Below the pieces are notes generated by a model. The model saw nothing but the letters and a program-made list of their open reading frames with translations, was not told where the DNA came from and ran no database searches. The position numbers and the translations under genes were made by a program. From positions 38,438 to 102,437 of the forward strand of contig NZ_JAJQXA010000015.1 of assembly GCF_021245985.1 (NCBI RefSeq): a stretch of 64,000 bases of DNA, written 5' to 3'. Of this stretch, positions 18,699-28,241 are shown in pieces (position 1 is the stretch's first letter; each line of letters begins with the position of its first letter). The stretch is from Flavobacterium soyae. Its GTDB lineage: Bacteria; Bacteroidota; Bacteroidia; Flavobacteriales; Flavobacteriaceae.

Positions 18699-18840
18699 CC
18701 CACAGATGACACTGATAAAACGGATTAACACAGATAATAATTAAAAATTAAAGATTACGGATTTTAAAAAAAATCTGCCAAATCTGCGAGAGAATAAATA
18801 AATCAGCGCAAACCCGTTCAATCAGTTCAATCAGTGGCCA
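18699..18840. repeat. Degenerate extragenic palindrome
   Basis: Outer arms GCCCACAGATGACACTGATA and CAATCAGTGGC pair imperfectly. An AATCTGCGAGAGAATAAA half-unit like the one at 12695 lies inside. It fills the gap before the GH140-type gene. Confidence 0.6.
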
Positions 18841-18872
18841 GCCAAAAAACATAAATTCAAAAACAAACCAAA

Positions 18873-20279
18873 ATGAATCTGAAAATTAAATCTTTATACG
18901 CTCTTAGTATAAGCTTTATGTTGACAGCACAAAGCGGATTTTCGCAATCTGCCAAAACAAAAGCATCTCTGCCTGAAATCAAAGTATCTAAAAATCAGCA
19001 TTATTTTGTTACCGAAAACGAAAAACCATTTTTCTGGTTAGGCGACACGGGCTGGCTGGCATTCGGAAAATTGGACAGAGCAGGAATTGACAAATATTTT
19101 AAAGACAGAAAAGACAAAGGATTCAATGTTGTTCAAGTAATGGTTTTACACAACATCAACGCCGTTAACGTTTACGGCGATGCTGCTTTAATCAACGAAG
19201 ACGTTTCAAAACCGTTGATTACAGCAGGAAATGATTTCAAAGATGCGAAGCAATACGATTACTGGGATCACGTAGATTACACTTTAGACGTGGCCCAGAA
19301 AAACGGAATTTACGTTGCTATGGTTCCAGTTTGGGGAACCAACGTTTCAAAAGGAAATAAAGTAAGCAAAGAACAGGCAACTGAATATGCTAAGTTCTTA
19401 GCTAATAGATATAAAAATAGAACCAATGTAATTTGGTTAAACGGTGGTGACACACATGGAAATGAATTTCAGGATATCTGGAATGCCATCGGAAATACTT
19501 TAAAAACCAATAATCCAAACCAGTTAGTGACTTTTCACCCGTTTGGAAGAACCGATTCTTCAGAGAATTTCCACAACGAAAAATGGTTAGATTTCAACAT
19601 GTTCCAATCAGGACACAGAAGATACGATCAGGATTCAGTAAAAACGAATTTCAAAGAAGACAATTATAAATTCGTTCTAAGAGATTTCGAATTAAAACCA
19701 ACAAAACCAACACTTGACGGTGAACCATCTTACGAAGGAATTCCACACGGTTTGCACGATACGCTTCAACCAAAATGGACAGCAAGCGATGTTCGCCGTT
19801 ACGGATATTGGTCGGTTTTATCAGGCGCAGCAGGTTACACATATGGGCACAACGCCGTAATGCAAATGTTCAGAAAAGGCGATAAACCAGCTTACGGAAA
19901 CAAAGAATTATGGACATCGGCGATCAATGCGCAAGGAGCAAAAGAAATGGTTTACATTAAGAAATTAATGGAACGATATAGTTCTCCAGATCGTATTCCA
20001 GATCAAAGTTTAATTGCTAATCAAGGTGAAAAATACGACTATCTAGCGGCAATAAGAGGAGTGAATTTTGCTCTAATTTATACCTATAACGGGAGAAAAA
20101 TTTCTATCAATATGGGAAAAGTTTTAGGAGATAATGTTTATGCTTCATGGTACAACCCAAGAGATGGACAACGTAAAGAAATTGGAACATTTGAAAATAA
20201 GGGAGTAAAAGATTTTCAACCCAGCGGAAAAAAAGAAGATGGAAATGATTGGGTTTTAATTTTAGAATCAGAGGAATAA
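18873..20279 (+). CDS. GH140-type (DUF4038) glycoside hydrolase, apiosidase-like
   Basis: 468-residue secreted TIM-barrel enzyme. The signal peptide ends near GFSQS (residue 25). The DUF4038 opening FVTENEKPFFWLGDTGWLAF and the motifs VIWLNGGDTHGNE (Asp193) and LDGEPSYEG (Glu284) match the family of the rhamnogalacturonan-II apiosidase, whose acid/base and nucleophile are an Asp and a Glu in these places. The C-terminal part (from about 385) fits the small beta-domain that accompanies DUF4038 (YASWYNPRDGQRKEIGTF). In characterised members the enzyme releases the apiose that links RG-II side chains to the backbone. Specificity is inferred; DUF4038 also contains other activities. Confidence 0.8.
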   Translation: MNLKIKSLYALSISFMLTAQSGFSQSAKTKASLPEIKVSKNQHYFVTENEKPFFWLGDTGWLAFGKLDRAGIDKYFKDRKDKGFNVVQVMVLHNINAVNVYGDAALINEDVSKPLITAGNDFKDAKQYDYWDHVDYTLDVAQKNGIYVAMVPVWGTNVSKGNKVSKEQATEYAKFLANRYKNRTNVIWLNGGDTHGNEFQDIWNAIGNTLKTNNPNQLVTFHPFGRTDSSENFHNEKWLDFNMFQSGHRRYDQDSVKTNFKEDNYKFVLRDFELKPTKPTLDGEPSYEGIPHGLHDTLQPKWTASDVRRYGYWSVLSGAAGYTYGHNAVMQMFRKGDKPAYGNKELWTSAINAQGAKEMVYIKKLMERYSSPDRIPDQSLIANQGEKYDYLAAIRGVNFALIYTYNGRKISINMGKVLGDNVYASWYNPRDGQRKEIGTFENKGVKDFQPSGKKEDGNDWVLILESEE

Positions 20280-20303
20280 GATTCTCAACAGCTAAGCACA
20301 ATC

Positions 20304-20405
20304 TTGTCATTTCGACGTAAGGAGAATCTTCGCAAGAAACTCTACAAAGTTGCTCAAGCATGTCGAGCTACTAACGAGGATTTCTCCTTACGTCGAAATG
20401 CCAAA
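20304..20405. repeat. Extragenic palindrome, GTCATTTCGAC family, copy 3 (diverged)
   Basis: Arms TTGTCATTTCGACGTAAGGA and TCCTTACGTCGAAATGCC. The core is diverged (CTACAAAGTTGCTCAAGCAT). A loose half of the CAGTGGC/AATCTGC family follows at about 20430-20490. The reading frame of the next gene runs back through both, but this is repeat sequence and not coding. Confidence 0.8.
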
Positions 20406-20501
20406 AATGAGAGTAAAGAATCAGTGCTAATCATTTTAATCAGTGGCAAAAAAAAAATCTGCACAATCTGCAAGATCTGCGTGAAACCAAAAAACACAAC
20501 T

Positions 20502-22070
20502 ATGAAAAACATACTAATAATACTCTGCTTCATAACCGGATTAAACACTGCTTTCGCAAACGACGGCTGGTTAAACATCCTAAACGAAGGCGGAAACAAC
20601 AAAGGAATAAAATGTACTCAAGCCATTCAGAACGCCATTGAAAAAGCATCTAAAAACGGCGGAGGTACTATCTTTTTTCCTGCGGGAGAATACTTGACAG
20701 GAGCTTTAACATTAAAAAGCAACATCACGATTCACTTAGATTCTGGAGCGCTTTTAAAGTTTTCAGAGAACTTTGATGATTTTCTGCCTTACGTAGAAAT
20801 GCGTTACGAAGGAATTGTAATGAAAAGTTTCCAGCCCTTATTTTATGCAAAAGACGTAGAAAATATCACCATCACAGGAAGAGGAGTAATCGACGGACAA
20901 GGAAAAGCGTGGTGGAATGAGGTGTACCGAATCGAAACAGCTAAAGAACCGCTTCCTCCAACCAAATATCAAACCATGTGGGAAGAGCAAAATAAAGGTC
21001 TTTACACAGAACCTTACTACAAGAGAACGGTTGACAAGAAATTTTTCAGACCTTCTTTCTTTCAGGCTTATAATTGCAAAAATATTTTAATTGAAGGTGT
21101 AACTTTTAAAAACTCACCTTTTTGGACAATCAACCCGGAATTCTGTGATAATGTAACGGTTAACGGAATTTCAATTTTTAATCCGCATTCGCCAAATACA
21201 GACGGAATCAATCCTTCTTCTTGCACCAATGTTCACATTTCAAACTGTCATATCAGCGTTGGAGATGATTGTATTACGATTAAATCAGGAAGAGACGGCG
21301 ACGGACGTAAATACGGAAAAGCAACAGAAAATGTAACCATCACAAATTGTACGATGTTAAGCGGTCACGGCGGAGTGGTTATCGGTAGCGAAATGTCGGG
21401 CGGAATCAAAAAAATAACGATATCCAACTGTGTTTTTGACGGAACAGACAGAGGAATCCGTATCAAATCGGCTCGCGGAAGAGGCGGTGTTGTAGAAGAT
21501 ATTCGTGTCGATAATATCGTCATGAAAAATATCAAAGAAGAAGCCATTGTATTAAGCCTTTTTTACGATAAAGGAACTCAGGTTGAGCCAGTAACCGAGA
21601 AAACACCACTTTTCAGAAATATCCACATGAGTAATATTACAGCTTCAAACGTAAACAAAGCTGGACAGATTTTGGGAATTACAGAAATGCCAATTCAAAA
21701 CATCACTTTCTCGAATATCAATATGGACGGAAAAGAAGGTTTTACGGTAAGTACAGCCACAGACGTTGAATTTCACGATGTAAAAGTAAATGCAACAGTA
21801 GGTTCTTCTTTCAAAATTTCAGATTCAAAAAATATAATTTTAGACAACGTTGGATCTTCAACAGCCATAAAAGGAGTTCCCGTTATCAAATTAGATAATG
21901 TTTCAAATGTGCTGATCAACAATAATTTTCCATTCAATCCAACCGATATTTTTATCGAGGCCGATGGAAAAGACACTAAAAACATTTTCTTAAAAAATAA
22001 TGTGTTCAACAATGTAACAACAGCTGTTAAAAAGGGAAAAGATTTAGATAAAAAAGCAATTACAGAATAA
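20502..22070 (+). CDS. Polygalacturonase, GH28
   Basis: 522-residue secreted GH28 enzyme that hydrolyses alpha-1,4-galacturonan or a related pectin backbone. The ATG at 20502 is chosen because it opens a signal peptide (MKNILIILCF to NTAFAN); the longer frame upstream is repeat DNA. All GH28 signatures are visible: SPNTDGIN (Asn232, Asp234), GDDCITIKSG (Asp255, Asp256), SGHGGVVIGSEMSG (His289) and RGIRIKSARGRGG (Arg320, Lys322). The insertion between residues 135 and 185 is typical of Bacteroidota exo-acting members. Whether it is endo or exo, or acts on homogalacturonan or on RG, cannot be read from sequence. Confidence 0.93.
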   Translation: MKNILIILCFITGLNTAFANDGWLNILNEGGNNKGIKCTQAIQNAIEKASKNGGGTIFFPAGEYLTGALTLKSNITIHLDSGALLKFSENFDDFLPYVEMRYEGIVMKSFQPLFYAKDVENITITGRGVIDGQGKAWWNEVYRIETAKEPLPPTKYQTMWEEQNKGLYTEPYYKRTVDKKFFRPSFFQAYNCKNILIEGVTFKNSPFWTINPEFCDNVTVNGISIFNPHSPNTDGINPSSCTNVHISNCHISVGDDCITIKSGRDGDGRKYGKATENVTITNCTMLSGHGGVVIGSEMSGGIKKITISNCVFDGTDRGIRIKSARGRGGVVEDIRVDNIVMKNIKEEAIVLSLFYDKGTQVEPVTEKTPLFRNIHMSNITASNVNKAGQILGITEMPIQNITFSNINMDGKEGFTVSTATDVEFHDVKVNATVGSSFKISDSKNIILDNVGSSTAIKGVPVIKLDNVSNVLINNNFPFNPTDIFIEADGKDTKNIFLKNNVFNNVTTAVKKGKDLDKKAITE

Positions 22071-22077
22071 TTCCACG

Positions 22078-22322
22078 TTCCTGCAAGGTTTCCAAAACCT
22101 TGTAGGTATTTAATAATTATTTTTAGAAGCAGAAACAATAGGCATTTTTGGAAGCATCGTCCCGCTTTCCGTTACAATCTTTTGTATCTCGTTAAAGAAA
22201 CGAGACACAAAAGGATTTCCACTGCAATCGGGGCTAAAGAGAAAGATTAGGCTTTTTTGCAATCAGTAGAATTCTGAATTAAACATAAAATATACCTACA
22301 AGGTTTTGGAAACCTTGCAGGA
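22078..22322. repeat. Composite inverted-repeat element (CCTGCAAGG arms)
   Basis: The left unit (TTCCTGCAAGGTTTCCAAAA, 22078-22110) and the right unit (ACCTACAAGGTTTTGGAAAC, 22291-22322) are each palindromic and also complementary to one another. The 180 bases between hold a hairpin (TGTATCTCGTTAAAG with AACGAGACACAAAA) and the word CATCGTCCCGCTTTCCGTTA. This looks like one 245-base element inserted between GH28 and GH43. No coding potential was seen inside. Confidence 0.7.
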
Positions 22323-22336
22323 AAGAAAAACAAAGC

Positions 22337-23254
22337 ATGAAAAAAATATTCATCATAGTAATCCTTTCACTTTTTGCCATAACTTATGGACAGAAAAAGA
22401 AAGATTTATATCTTTTTACGTCATTTAGAGAACCCGCAACAGGAGGTTTATATTTGGCGTACAGTGAAGACGGTTACAACTGGAAAGGATTAGAAGGATC
22501 ATTTTTAAAGCCAGAAATCGGAGCTAGTAAAATCATGCGTGATCCGTCCATCACAAAAGGAGCAGATGGAACGTATCACATGGTTTGGACAACCGACTGG
22601 AAAGGCGGAAACGGTTTTGGTTACGCCAGTTCAAAAGACCTGATTCATTGGTCAGAACAACAATATATCCCGGTAATGAAAAACGAACCAGAAGTGGTAA
22701 ATGTTTGGGCTCCGGAAATTTTTTATGATGATGTAAAAAAAGAATACATTATTATTTGGGCATCGACAATTCCGTTTAGATATCCAAAAGGAGTGGAAGA
22801 AGAGAAAAACAACCACAGAATGTATTATGTAACGACTAAGGATTTCAAAACTTTTTCAGATACAAAATTATATTACGATCCAGGTTTCAGTGTAATTGAT
22901 TGTGTGATCGTCAAAAAAAGCAAAAAAGATTACGTTTTAGTTTTAAAAGACAATACAAGACCGATGCGAAACATAAAAGTAGCTTTCGGAAAATCGCCTT
23001 TAGGGCCATTTGAAAAACCTTCAAAGCCTTTAACCGAATATTTATCTGAAGGTCCAACGGTAGTTAAAGTTGGTAAAAACTGGTTGTTATATTATGACAA
23101 TTACGGTTCAAAAAATTATAAAGCGTTAAGTACAACAGATTTTGTTCATTTTGAAGATGTTTCATCAAAAATAACTCTTCCTGAAGGACACAAGCACGGA
23201 ACGATTACAACAATCTCTGCGGACGTTTTAAAAGGATTAATTGATAGAAAATAA
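22337..23254 (+). CDS. GH43-family five-bladed beta-propeller glycosidase
   Basis: 305-residue secreted enzyme with a signal peptide ending TYGQ (residue 19). The GH43 triad is recognisable: MRDPSITK (base Asp69), SVIDCVIVK (modulating Asp188) and LSEGPTVV (acid Glu238), plus the usual VWAPEIFYDD. Length equals a bare catalytic propeller with no binding module. GH43 enzymes mostly remove L-arabinofuranose, D-xylose or D-galactose; the subfamily was not identified. In this locus arabinan or galactan side chains, or an RG-II sugar, are the likely targets. Confidence 0.85.
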   Translation: MKKIFIIVILSLFAITYGQKKKDLYLFTSFREPATGGLYLAYSEDGYNWKGLEGSFLKPEIGASKIMRDPSITKGADGTYHMVWTTDWKGGNGFGYASSKDLIHWSEQQYIPVMKNEPEVVNVWAPEIFYDDVKKEYIIIWASTIPFRYPKGVEEEKNNHRMYYVTTKDFKTFSDTKLYYDPGFSVIDCVIVKKSKKDYVLVLKDNTRPMRNIKVAFGKSPLGPFEKPSKPLTEYLSEGPTVVKVGKNWLLYYDNYGSKNYKALSTTDFVHFEDVSSKITLPEGHKHGTITTISADVLKGLIDRK

Positions 23255-23262
23255 ATTATATA

Positions 23263-23421
23263 GCCACAGATTACACGGATTAAAAGGATTTTTTTTAAGA
23301 TCTGAGAATTAAAAATATAAATCTGCATAATCTGCTAAATCTGCGAGAGTAAATTCTTCCCGGAGATTTAGCAGATCAAGCAGATAAAAAATAATCTTTT
23401 TTAATCTGTGTAATCTGTGGC
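23263..23421. repeat. Nested extragenic palindrome (GCCACAGATT plus AATCTGC)
   Basis: Outer arms GCCACAGATTACACGGATTA and AATCTGTGTAATCTGTGGC. Inside lies the AATCTGCTAAATCTGCGAGA / GATTTAGCAGAT hairpin also found at 12695 and 39609. Confidence 0.85.
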
Positions 23422-23436
23422 AAAAAAATAAATAAA

Positions 23437-25299
23437 ATGATTGCTTTCCAAAACATAAAAACCAACATCATCACAGCCACAATCCTTTTGGCTAGCACGG
23501 CTGTAAATGCGCAGAACGACACAGTGCGTTATGTTGGAAAAACACTTTCAAACATCGATTATCATCACGGACAGTTAAGTCCAGCGGTTGGGGTTCACGC
23601 TACGCAAATTATGCGTGCAAGTCGTGAACACCCTGAAAAAGCAGATGGATTTGGATGGACATACAACCACCAGCCGATGATGGCGTATTGGAATAATACC
23701 TTTTATCTGCATTATTTAAGCGATCCTTCGGGCGAACATATTCCGCCAAGTCAAACTTTATTAATGACTTCTAAAGACGGTGTAACGTGGACTAAACCAG
23801 AAGTGATTTTCCCAATTTATAGAATTCCTGACGGATGGAAGAAAGAAGGAGTTGAAGGCGTTGCCAAAAATCTGGATGCAATTATGCACCAGAGAATGGG
23901 GTTTTATACGTCTAAAGACAACCGACTTTTTGCATTAGCGTATTACGGAATCGCAATGGATGAAAAAGACGATCCAAACGATGGAAAAGGAATTGGACGT
24001 GTAATTCGTGAAATCAAGAAAGACGGAAGTTTCGGCGAAATCTATTTCATTAGATACAACAAAACGTGGGATAAATCGAAATCGAAATTCCCATTTTATA
24101 CCGCATCAAAAGATAAAGGTTTGAAAAAAGCCTGCGAAGAAATTTTATTAGAACCTTTGGTTTTACAGCAATGGGTGGAAGAAGCCGATCGTGATGATGA
24201 ATTGATTCCGTTACAGAAACCGTACAAAGCGTTTAGTTATTACCATTTGCCAAACGGAAATGTCGTTGGTTTATGGAAACATGCTTTAACATCCATCAGT
24301 AGAGACGGCGGAAAATCTTGGGATTATATGCCATTGCGTGCGCCAGGATTTGTAAACAGCAATGCTAAAATCTGGGGACAAAAAACGTCAGACAATCGTT
24401 ATGCAACGTTTTATAATCCATCAGAATACCGTTGGCCATTGGCAATTTCTACAAGTGACGACGGTTTAAATTATAAAGATTTATTGTTGGTGCACGGAGA
24501 AGTAAGTCCGATGCGTTATGGTGGAAATTACAAATCGGCAGGTCCTCAATACGTTCGCGGAATTACAGAAAAGAACGGAACTCCGCCAGACGGAAAAATC
24601 TGGGTGGGTTATAGTATGAATAAAGAGGATATTTGGGTGGCATCGATTCCCGTTCCTGTTACTTCGGTAGTAACCGAAAATGTAAATGACGTTTTCAATA
24701 ATCTTCCAGACGGACAAGAATTAAAATTATGGAATACGTACGACCTTTCTTGGGCATCAACAAAAATCGAAAAGAAAGCTGATGGTAAGAAATGGCTGAC
24801 TTTAAGAGATCAGGATTATTTTGACTATTCACGTGCTGAAAGAGTTATTCCTTTTGCATCAAAAATGGAAGCCGTTTTCACAGTAAAACCGGAGCAAAAC
24901 GATCATGGTTTATTACAGATTGAATTCCAAAATAAACAAGGTCTGCCTTCTGTAAGATTGGTTTTTGACAGCGACGGACAATTAAAAGTAAAAATGGGAG
25001 CACGTTTTAATACCATTGCCAAATATGAAGCGAATAAAACGTATAAAGTTGCGGTAAAATTAGATGCTAAAAATCGTTCGTACACTGTGAAAGTAAACGA
25101 CGAAAAAGAATCAACAAAGATATTTTATGCGCCAACAGATGGTTTTGAGCGAATCATGTTCCGCACAGGAGAGCAAAGACATACGCCAAATCCAGACACC
25201 GAGCCAGATACAGACGATTACGACGACCTGCCTCAAACTGGAAAATTAATCCCAGAAGCAGTATTTAATATCGAATCGTTGATTACGAAGAAGTTGTAG
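23437..25299 (+). CDS. Secreted sialidase-like beta-propeller protein, function unknown
   Basis: 620-residue protein with a signal peptide ending AVNAQ. The N-terminal two thirds (about 30-420) are repeating propeller blades with Asp-box-like turns: SKDGVTWTKP, SRDGGKSWDY, STSDDGLNYK. Conserved-looking segments include GWTYNHQPMMAYWNNTFYLH, NLDAIMHQRMGFYTS and SPMRYGGNYKSAGPQYVRGI. The last third (about 430-615) resembles a concanavalin-like beta-sandwich. No sialidase arginine triad could be assigned, so the usual exo-sialidase label is doubtful. Its place between GH43 and GH78 in a pectin locus suggests a glycosidase or lyase on side chains. Confidence 0.55.
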   Translation: MIAFQNIKTNIITATILLASTAVNAQNDTVRYVGKTLSNIDYHHGQLSPAVGVHATQIMRASREHPEKADGFGWTYNHQPMMAYWNNTFYLHYLSDPSGEHIPPSQTLLMTSKDGVTWTKPEVIFPIYRIPDGWKKEGVEGVAKNLDAIMHQRMGFYTSKDNRLFALAYYGIAMDEKDDPNDGKGIGRVIREIKKDGSFGEIYFIRYNKTWDKSKSKFPFYTASKDKGLKKACEEILLEPLVLQQWVEEADRDDELIPLQKPYKAFSYYHLPNGNVVGLWKHALTSISRDGGKSWDYMPLRAPGFVNSNAKIWGQKTSDNRYATFYNPSEYRWPLAISTSDDGLNYKDLLLVHGEVSPMRYGGNYKSAGPQYVRGITEKNGTPPDGKIWVGYSMNKEDIWVASIPVPVTSVVTENVNDVFNNLPDGQELKLWNTYDLSWASTKIEKKADGKKWLTLRDQDYFDYSRAERVIPFASKMEAVFTVKPEQNDHGLLQIEFQNKQGLPSVRLVFDSDGQLKVKMGARFNTIAKYEANKTYKVAVKLDAKNRSYTVKVNDEKESTKIFYAPTDGFERIMFRTGEQRHTPNPDTEPDTDDYDDLPQTGKLIPEAVFNIESLITKKL

Positions 25300-25317
25300 A
25301 GTAGAATAACCGTAATC

Positions 25318-25420
25318 TTGTCATCCTGACGAAGGAAGGATCACACAAGTAGCTCGACAATGATTGTCGATTAACTTTGAGGAGTTTCTAGTGTGATCCT
25401 TCCTTCGTCAGGATGACAAA
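25318..25420. repeat. Extragenic palindrome, GTCATTTCGAC family, copy 4 (variant)
   Basis: Variant arms TTGTCATCCTGACGAAGGAA and CTTCCTTCGTCAGGATGACA; the core has AGCTCGACAATGATTGTCGA and GTTTCTAGTGTGATCC. Confidence 0.85.
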
Positions 25421-25457
25421 AAATGAGAATAAGGATTCTATATCCAAACAAATAATA

Positions 25458-28238
25458 ATGAAGAATTTCAAAAACATATTATTAGGACTTAGCTTTTTAA
25501 TCACGTTCATTTCAAATGGACAAATTCTGCCTGTACATTTAACTACAGAAATGGCTGAAAACCCATTAGCAGTTGTCGAGAATCAGCCGAGATTGAGCTG
25601 GCAATTGATTTCAAAAGAATCTGATGCATCACAAATCGCTTACATTATTTTGGTGGCTTCGTCAGAAGAAAAACTAAATAATGATGATGGAGATATCTGG
25701 AATACGGGAAGAGTAAATACAGATAAGAACCTGCATATTGTTTATAACGGAAAACCTTTAAAAAGCGAAACCAAATACTTCTGGAAAGTTAAAGTATGGA
25801 ATCAGGAAGGAAAAATTTCAAAATGGAGTAAAACGGCTACTTTCAGAACAGCTCCGTTAGAATCAGATTTAAATCCTACTTGGATTGGTGCCATTACCAA
25901 AGCCGATAGCCATTTGCCTGAAGGAAGAAATTACCACACAGCCACTTTCAACAGAGAAAAAAAGAATTCGTTTATCAATGCTTCCGATTCGTTGGCAAGA
26001 AGAAGTATAATGCTTCGCAAACCTTTCGAAATAGAAAAAGCAGTCAAAGAAGCCGTTGTTTATATTTCAGGTTTAGGACATTATGAATTGACTATCAACG
26101 GGAAAAAAGTGGGTAACAGCCAATTCGCACCTTTATGGACAGATTATGATAAAACGGTTAATTATAATGTTTACGAACTAAGTGCAAAAGAATTTGAAAA
26201 AGGAGATAATGTAATTGGAGTTTTGTTAGGAAACGGAATGTACAATACATTGGCCGAAAGATATACCAAATTCTTTGTAAGTTTTGGCCCGCCGACTTTA
26301 TTTTTTAAAATGAAAATAAAGTATAATGATGGTTCAGAAGAAATTATAAAGTCAGATGGATCTTGGAAATACAGCAAAAGTCCGATTACTTATAATAGTA
26401 TTTTTGGAGGAGAAGATTACAATTCCAATTTAGAGCAAAAAGGCTGGAATCGTAAAGGTTTCAAAGATAGAGATTGGAAAAAAGTCGTGATTCAGGAAGC
26501 ACCAAAAGGTGTTTTAAGACCACAGACTGCACCGCCAGTTACGATTCAGAAACAATACGAAGTGAAAACCGTAAAAGAGCTGAAACCAAATTTCTATGTT
26601 TTTGATATGGGGCAGAATCTTTCAGGATTTCCAACAATCAAAGTAAAAGGAAAAATAGGACAAACGATTCGTGTTTGGGTTGCTGAAGGATTAAATGAAG
26701 AAGGCACAATAGCGCAGGGAAGATCTGGAAAACCATACTATTACGATTACACTTTAAAAGGCGATGGAGTTGAAGAATGGACACCAAAATTTAGTTTCTA
26801 CGGTTATCAATATGTTCAGATTGAAAACATTAATTATAAAGAAGATAAGAATAAAGAGTTTCCAACTTTGGTCGATTTAAAATCGAATTTCATTTACAAT
26901 TCGGCAGGAGAAGCAGGAAGTTTTTCATGTTCAAATGAGATTTTCAATAAAACACACGAATTGATCAACAACTCTATAAAAAGCAATTTCCAAAGCGTTT
27001 TTACCGATTGTCCGCAACGTGAAAAATTAGGCTGGCTGGAAGAAATTCAGTTAAATGGTCCCGGTTTGATGTTCAATTATAATCTTCAAACTTTCCTTCC
27101 AGCAACGATGCAGAATATTTCTGATTCACAAAGAGAAAATGGTTTAATTCCGACAATTGTTCCTGAATATGTAATTTTTGGAGGTGATTTTACCGATTCT
27201 CCAGAATGGGGTGTTACAGGCGTAATACTGCCTTGGATGTATTATGAATATTATGGAGACGCTTCATTGTTGGAGAAGTATTTTCCTGTAATGAAAAATT
27301 ACGTCGATTATTTAGGAACAAAAGCAACAAACCATATCGTTTCGCACGGATTAGGCGATTGGTACGATTACGGAACGCATCCGGCAGGATATTCTAAAAA
27401 TAGTCCGATTGCGCTTTCTGCGACTTCACATTACTATTATGGAGCTTATTTAGTGACAAAAGCATCAAAATTATTGGGGAAAACCGAAGATTTTGAGAAA
27501 TATAATGCTTTGGCTTCTGAGATTAAAACGGCTTTCAATGCGGCATTTTTTAATGAAGAAACCAAACAGTACGGAACAAGTAGTCAGTTTAGCAATGCTG
27601 TTCCGATTTTTATGGATATCGTAGAACCACAATATAAAGAGGCAGTAATGCAAAATTTACTAGCTGATATCAAAGAAAAAGGAGATCGTTTGACGACGGG
27701 AGATGTTGGAAATCGTTACTTATTTCAGACTTTGGCAAGAAATGGCGAAAACGAAACCATGTACAGAATGCACAATCATTATGATGCACCGGGTTATGGT
27801 TTTCAGATTAAATTTGGCTTGACCACTTTAACCGAACAATGGGATCCGAGAAAAGGAAATTCGTGGAATCATTTTATGTTAGGACAAATTGAAGAATGGT
27901 TTTACCAAAGCTTGGCAGGAATAATGTCCGATCCTGAAAAACCTGGATTCAAACATTTCTTTATTCAGCCAGAAGTGGTTGGCGATATGACTTTCGCGAA
28001 AGCGGACTATCAATCGGTTTACGGAAAAATTGCTTCTTCTTGGGAAAAGAAAGACGGCAAATTTATTTTGACAGTTCAGATTCCGGTGAATACAACTGCG
28101 ACAATAAAATTGCCGGTTGCTAAAAATTCAGAAATAAAAATGGATGGTAAAAGATTTAAGTCAGGTTTTGATGAAAAAGCCCAAAAGCCTGTTTTGGAAT
28201 TAGGATCAGGAATTTATACAATAGAATGCACAATATAA
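25458..28238 (+). CDS. Alpha-L-rhamnosidase, GH78 (first copy)
   Basis: 926-residue secreted enzyme that should remove alpha-L-rhamnose from pectin side chains. The ATG at 25458 gives a signal peptide (MKNFKNILLG to SNGQ); the in-frame ATG at 25413 lies next to a repeat and is not preferred. Architecture follows GH78: a fibronectin-like domain (about 25-145, ENPLAVVENQPRLSWQL), a carbohydrate-binding N-domain (NGMYNTLAERY region), a beta-sandwich with FDMGQNLSGFPTIKVKG, the alpha/alpha barrel with FTDCPQREKLGWLEE (about 514-528), EQWDPRKGNSWNHFMLG, and a C-terminal beta-domain. The enzyme at 34489 is a distant paralogue. Confidence 0.92.
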   Translation: MKNFKNILLGLSFLITFISNGQILPVHLTTEMAENPLAVVENQPRLSWQLISKESDASQIAYIILVASSEEKLNNDDGDIWNTGRVNTDKNLHIVYNGKPLKSETKYFWKVKVWNQEGKISKWSKTATFRTAPLESDLNPTWIGAITKADSHLPEGRNYHTATFNREKKNSFINASDSLARRSIMLRKPFEIEKAVKEAVVYISGLGHYELTINGKKVGNSQFAPLWTDYDKTVNYNVYELSAKEFEKGDNVIGVLLGNGMYNTLAERYTKFFVSFGPPTLFFKMKIKYNDGSEEIIKSDGSWKYSKSPITYNSIFGGEDYNSNLEQKGWNRKGFKDRDWKKVVIQEAPKGVLRPQTAPPVTIQKQYEVKTVKELKPNFYVFDMGQNLSGFPTIKVKGKIGQTIRVWVAEGLNEEGTIAQGRSGKPYYYDYTLKGDGVEEWTPKFSFYGYQYVQIENINYKEDKNKEFPTLVDLKSNFIYNSAGEAGSFSCSNEIFNKTHELINNSIKSNFQSVFTDCPQREKLGWLEEIQLNGPGLMFNYNLQTFLPATMQNISDSQRENGLIPTIVPEYVIFGGDFTDSPEWGVTGVILPWMYYEYYGDASLLEKYFPVMKNYVDYLGTKATNHIVSHGLGDWYDYGTHPAGYSKNSPIALSATSHYYYGAYLVTKASKLLGKTEDFEKYNALASEIKTAFNAAFFNEETKQYGTSSQFSNAVPIFMDIVEPQYKEAVMQNLLADIKEKGDRLTTGDVGNRYLFQTLARNGENETMYRMHNHYDAPGYGFQIKFGLTTLTEQWDPRKGNSWNHFMLGQIEEWFYQSLAGIMSDPEKPGFKHFFIQPEVVGDMTFAKADYQSVYGKIASSWEKKDGKFILTVQIPVNTTATIKLPVAKNSEIKMDGKRFKSGFDEKAQKPVLELGSGIYTIECTI

Positions 28239-28241
28239 TGG

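Noticed and set aside
20304..20501. N-terminal extension of the GH28 frame by 66 codons
   Set aside because: It runs through two repeat elements and would bury the signal peptide; the ATG at 20502 is the sensible start.
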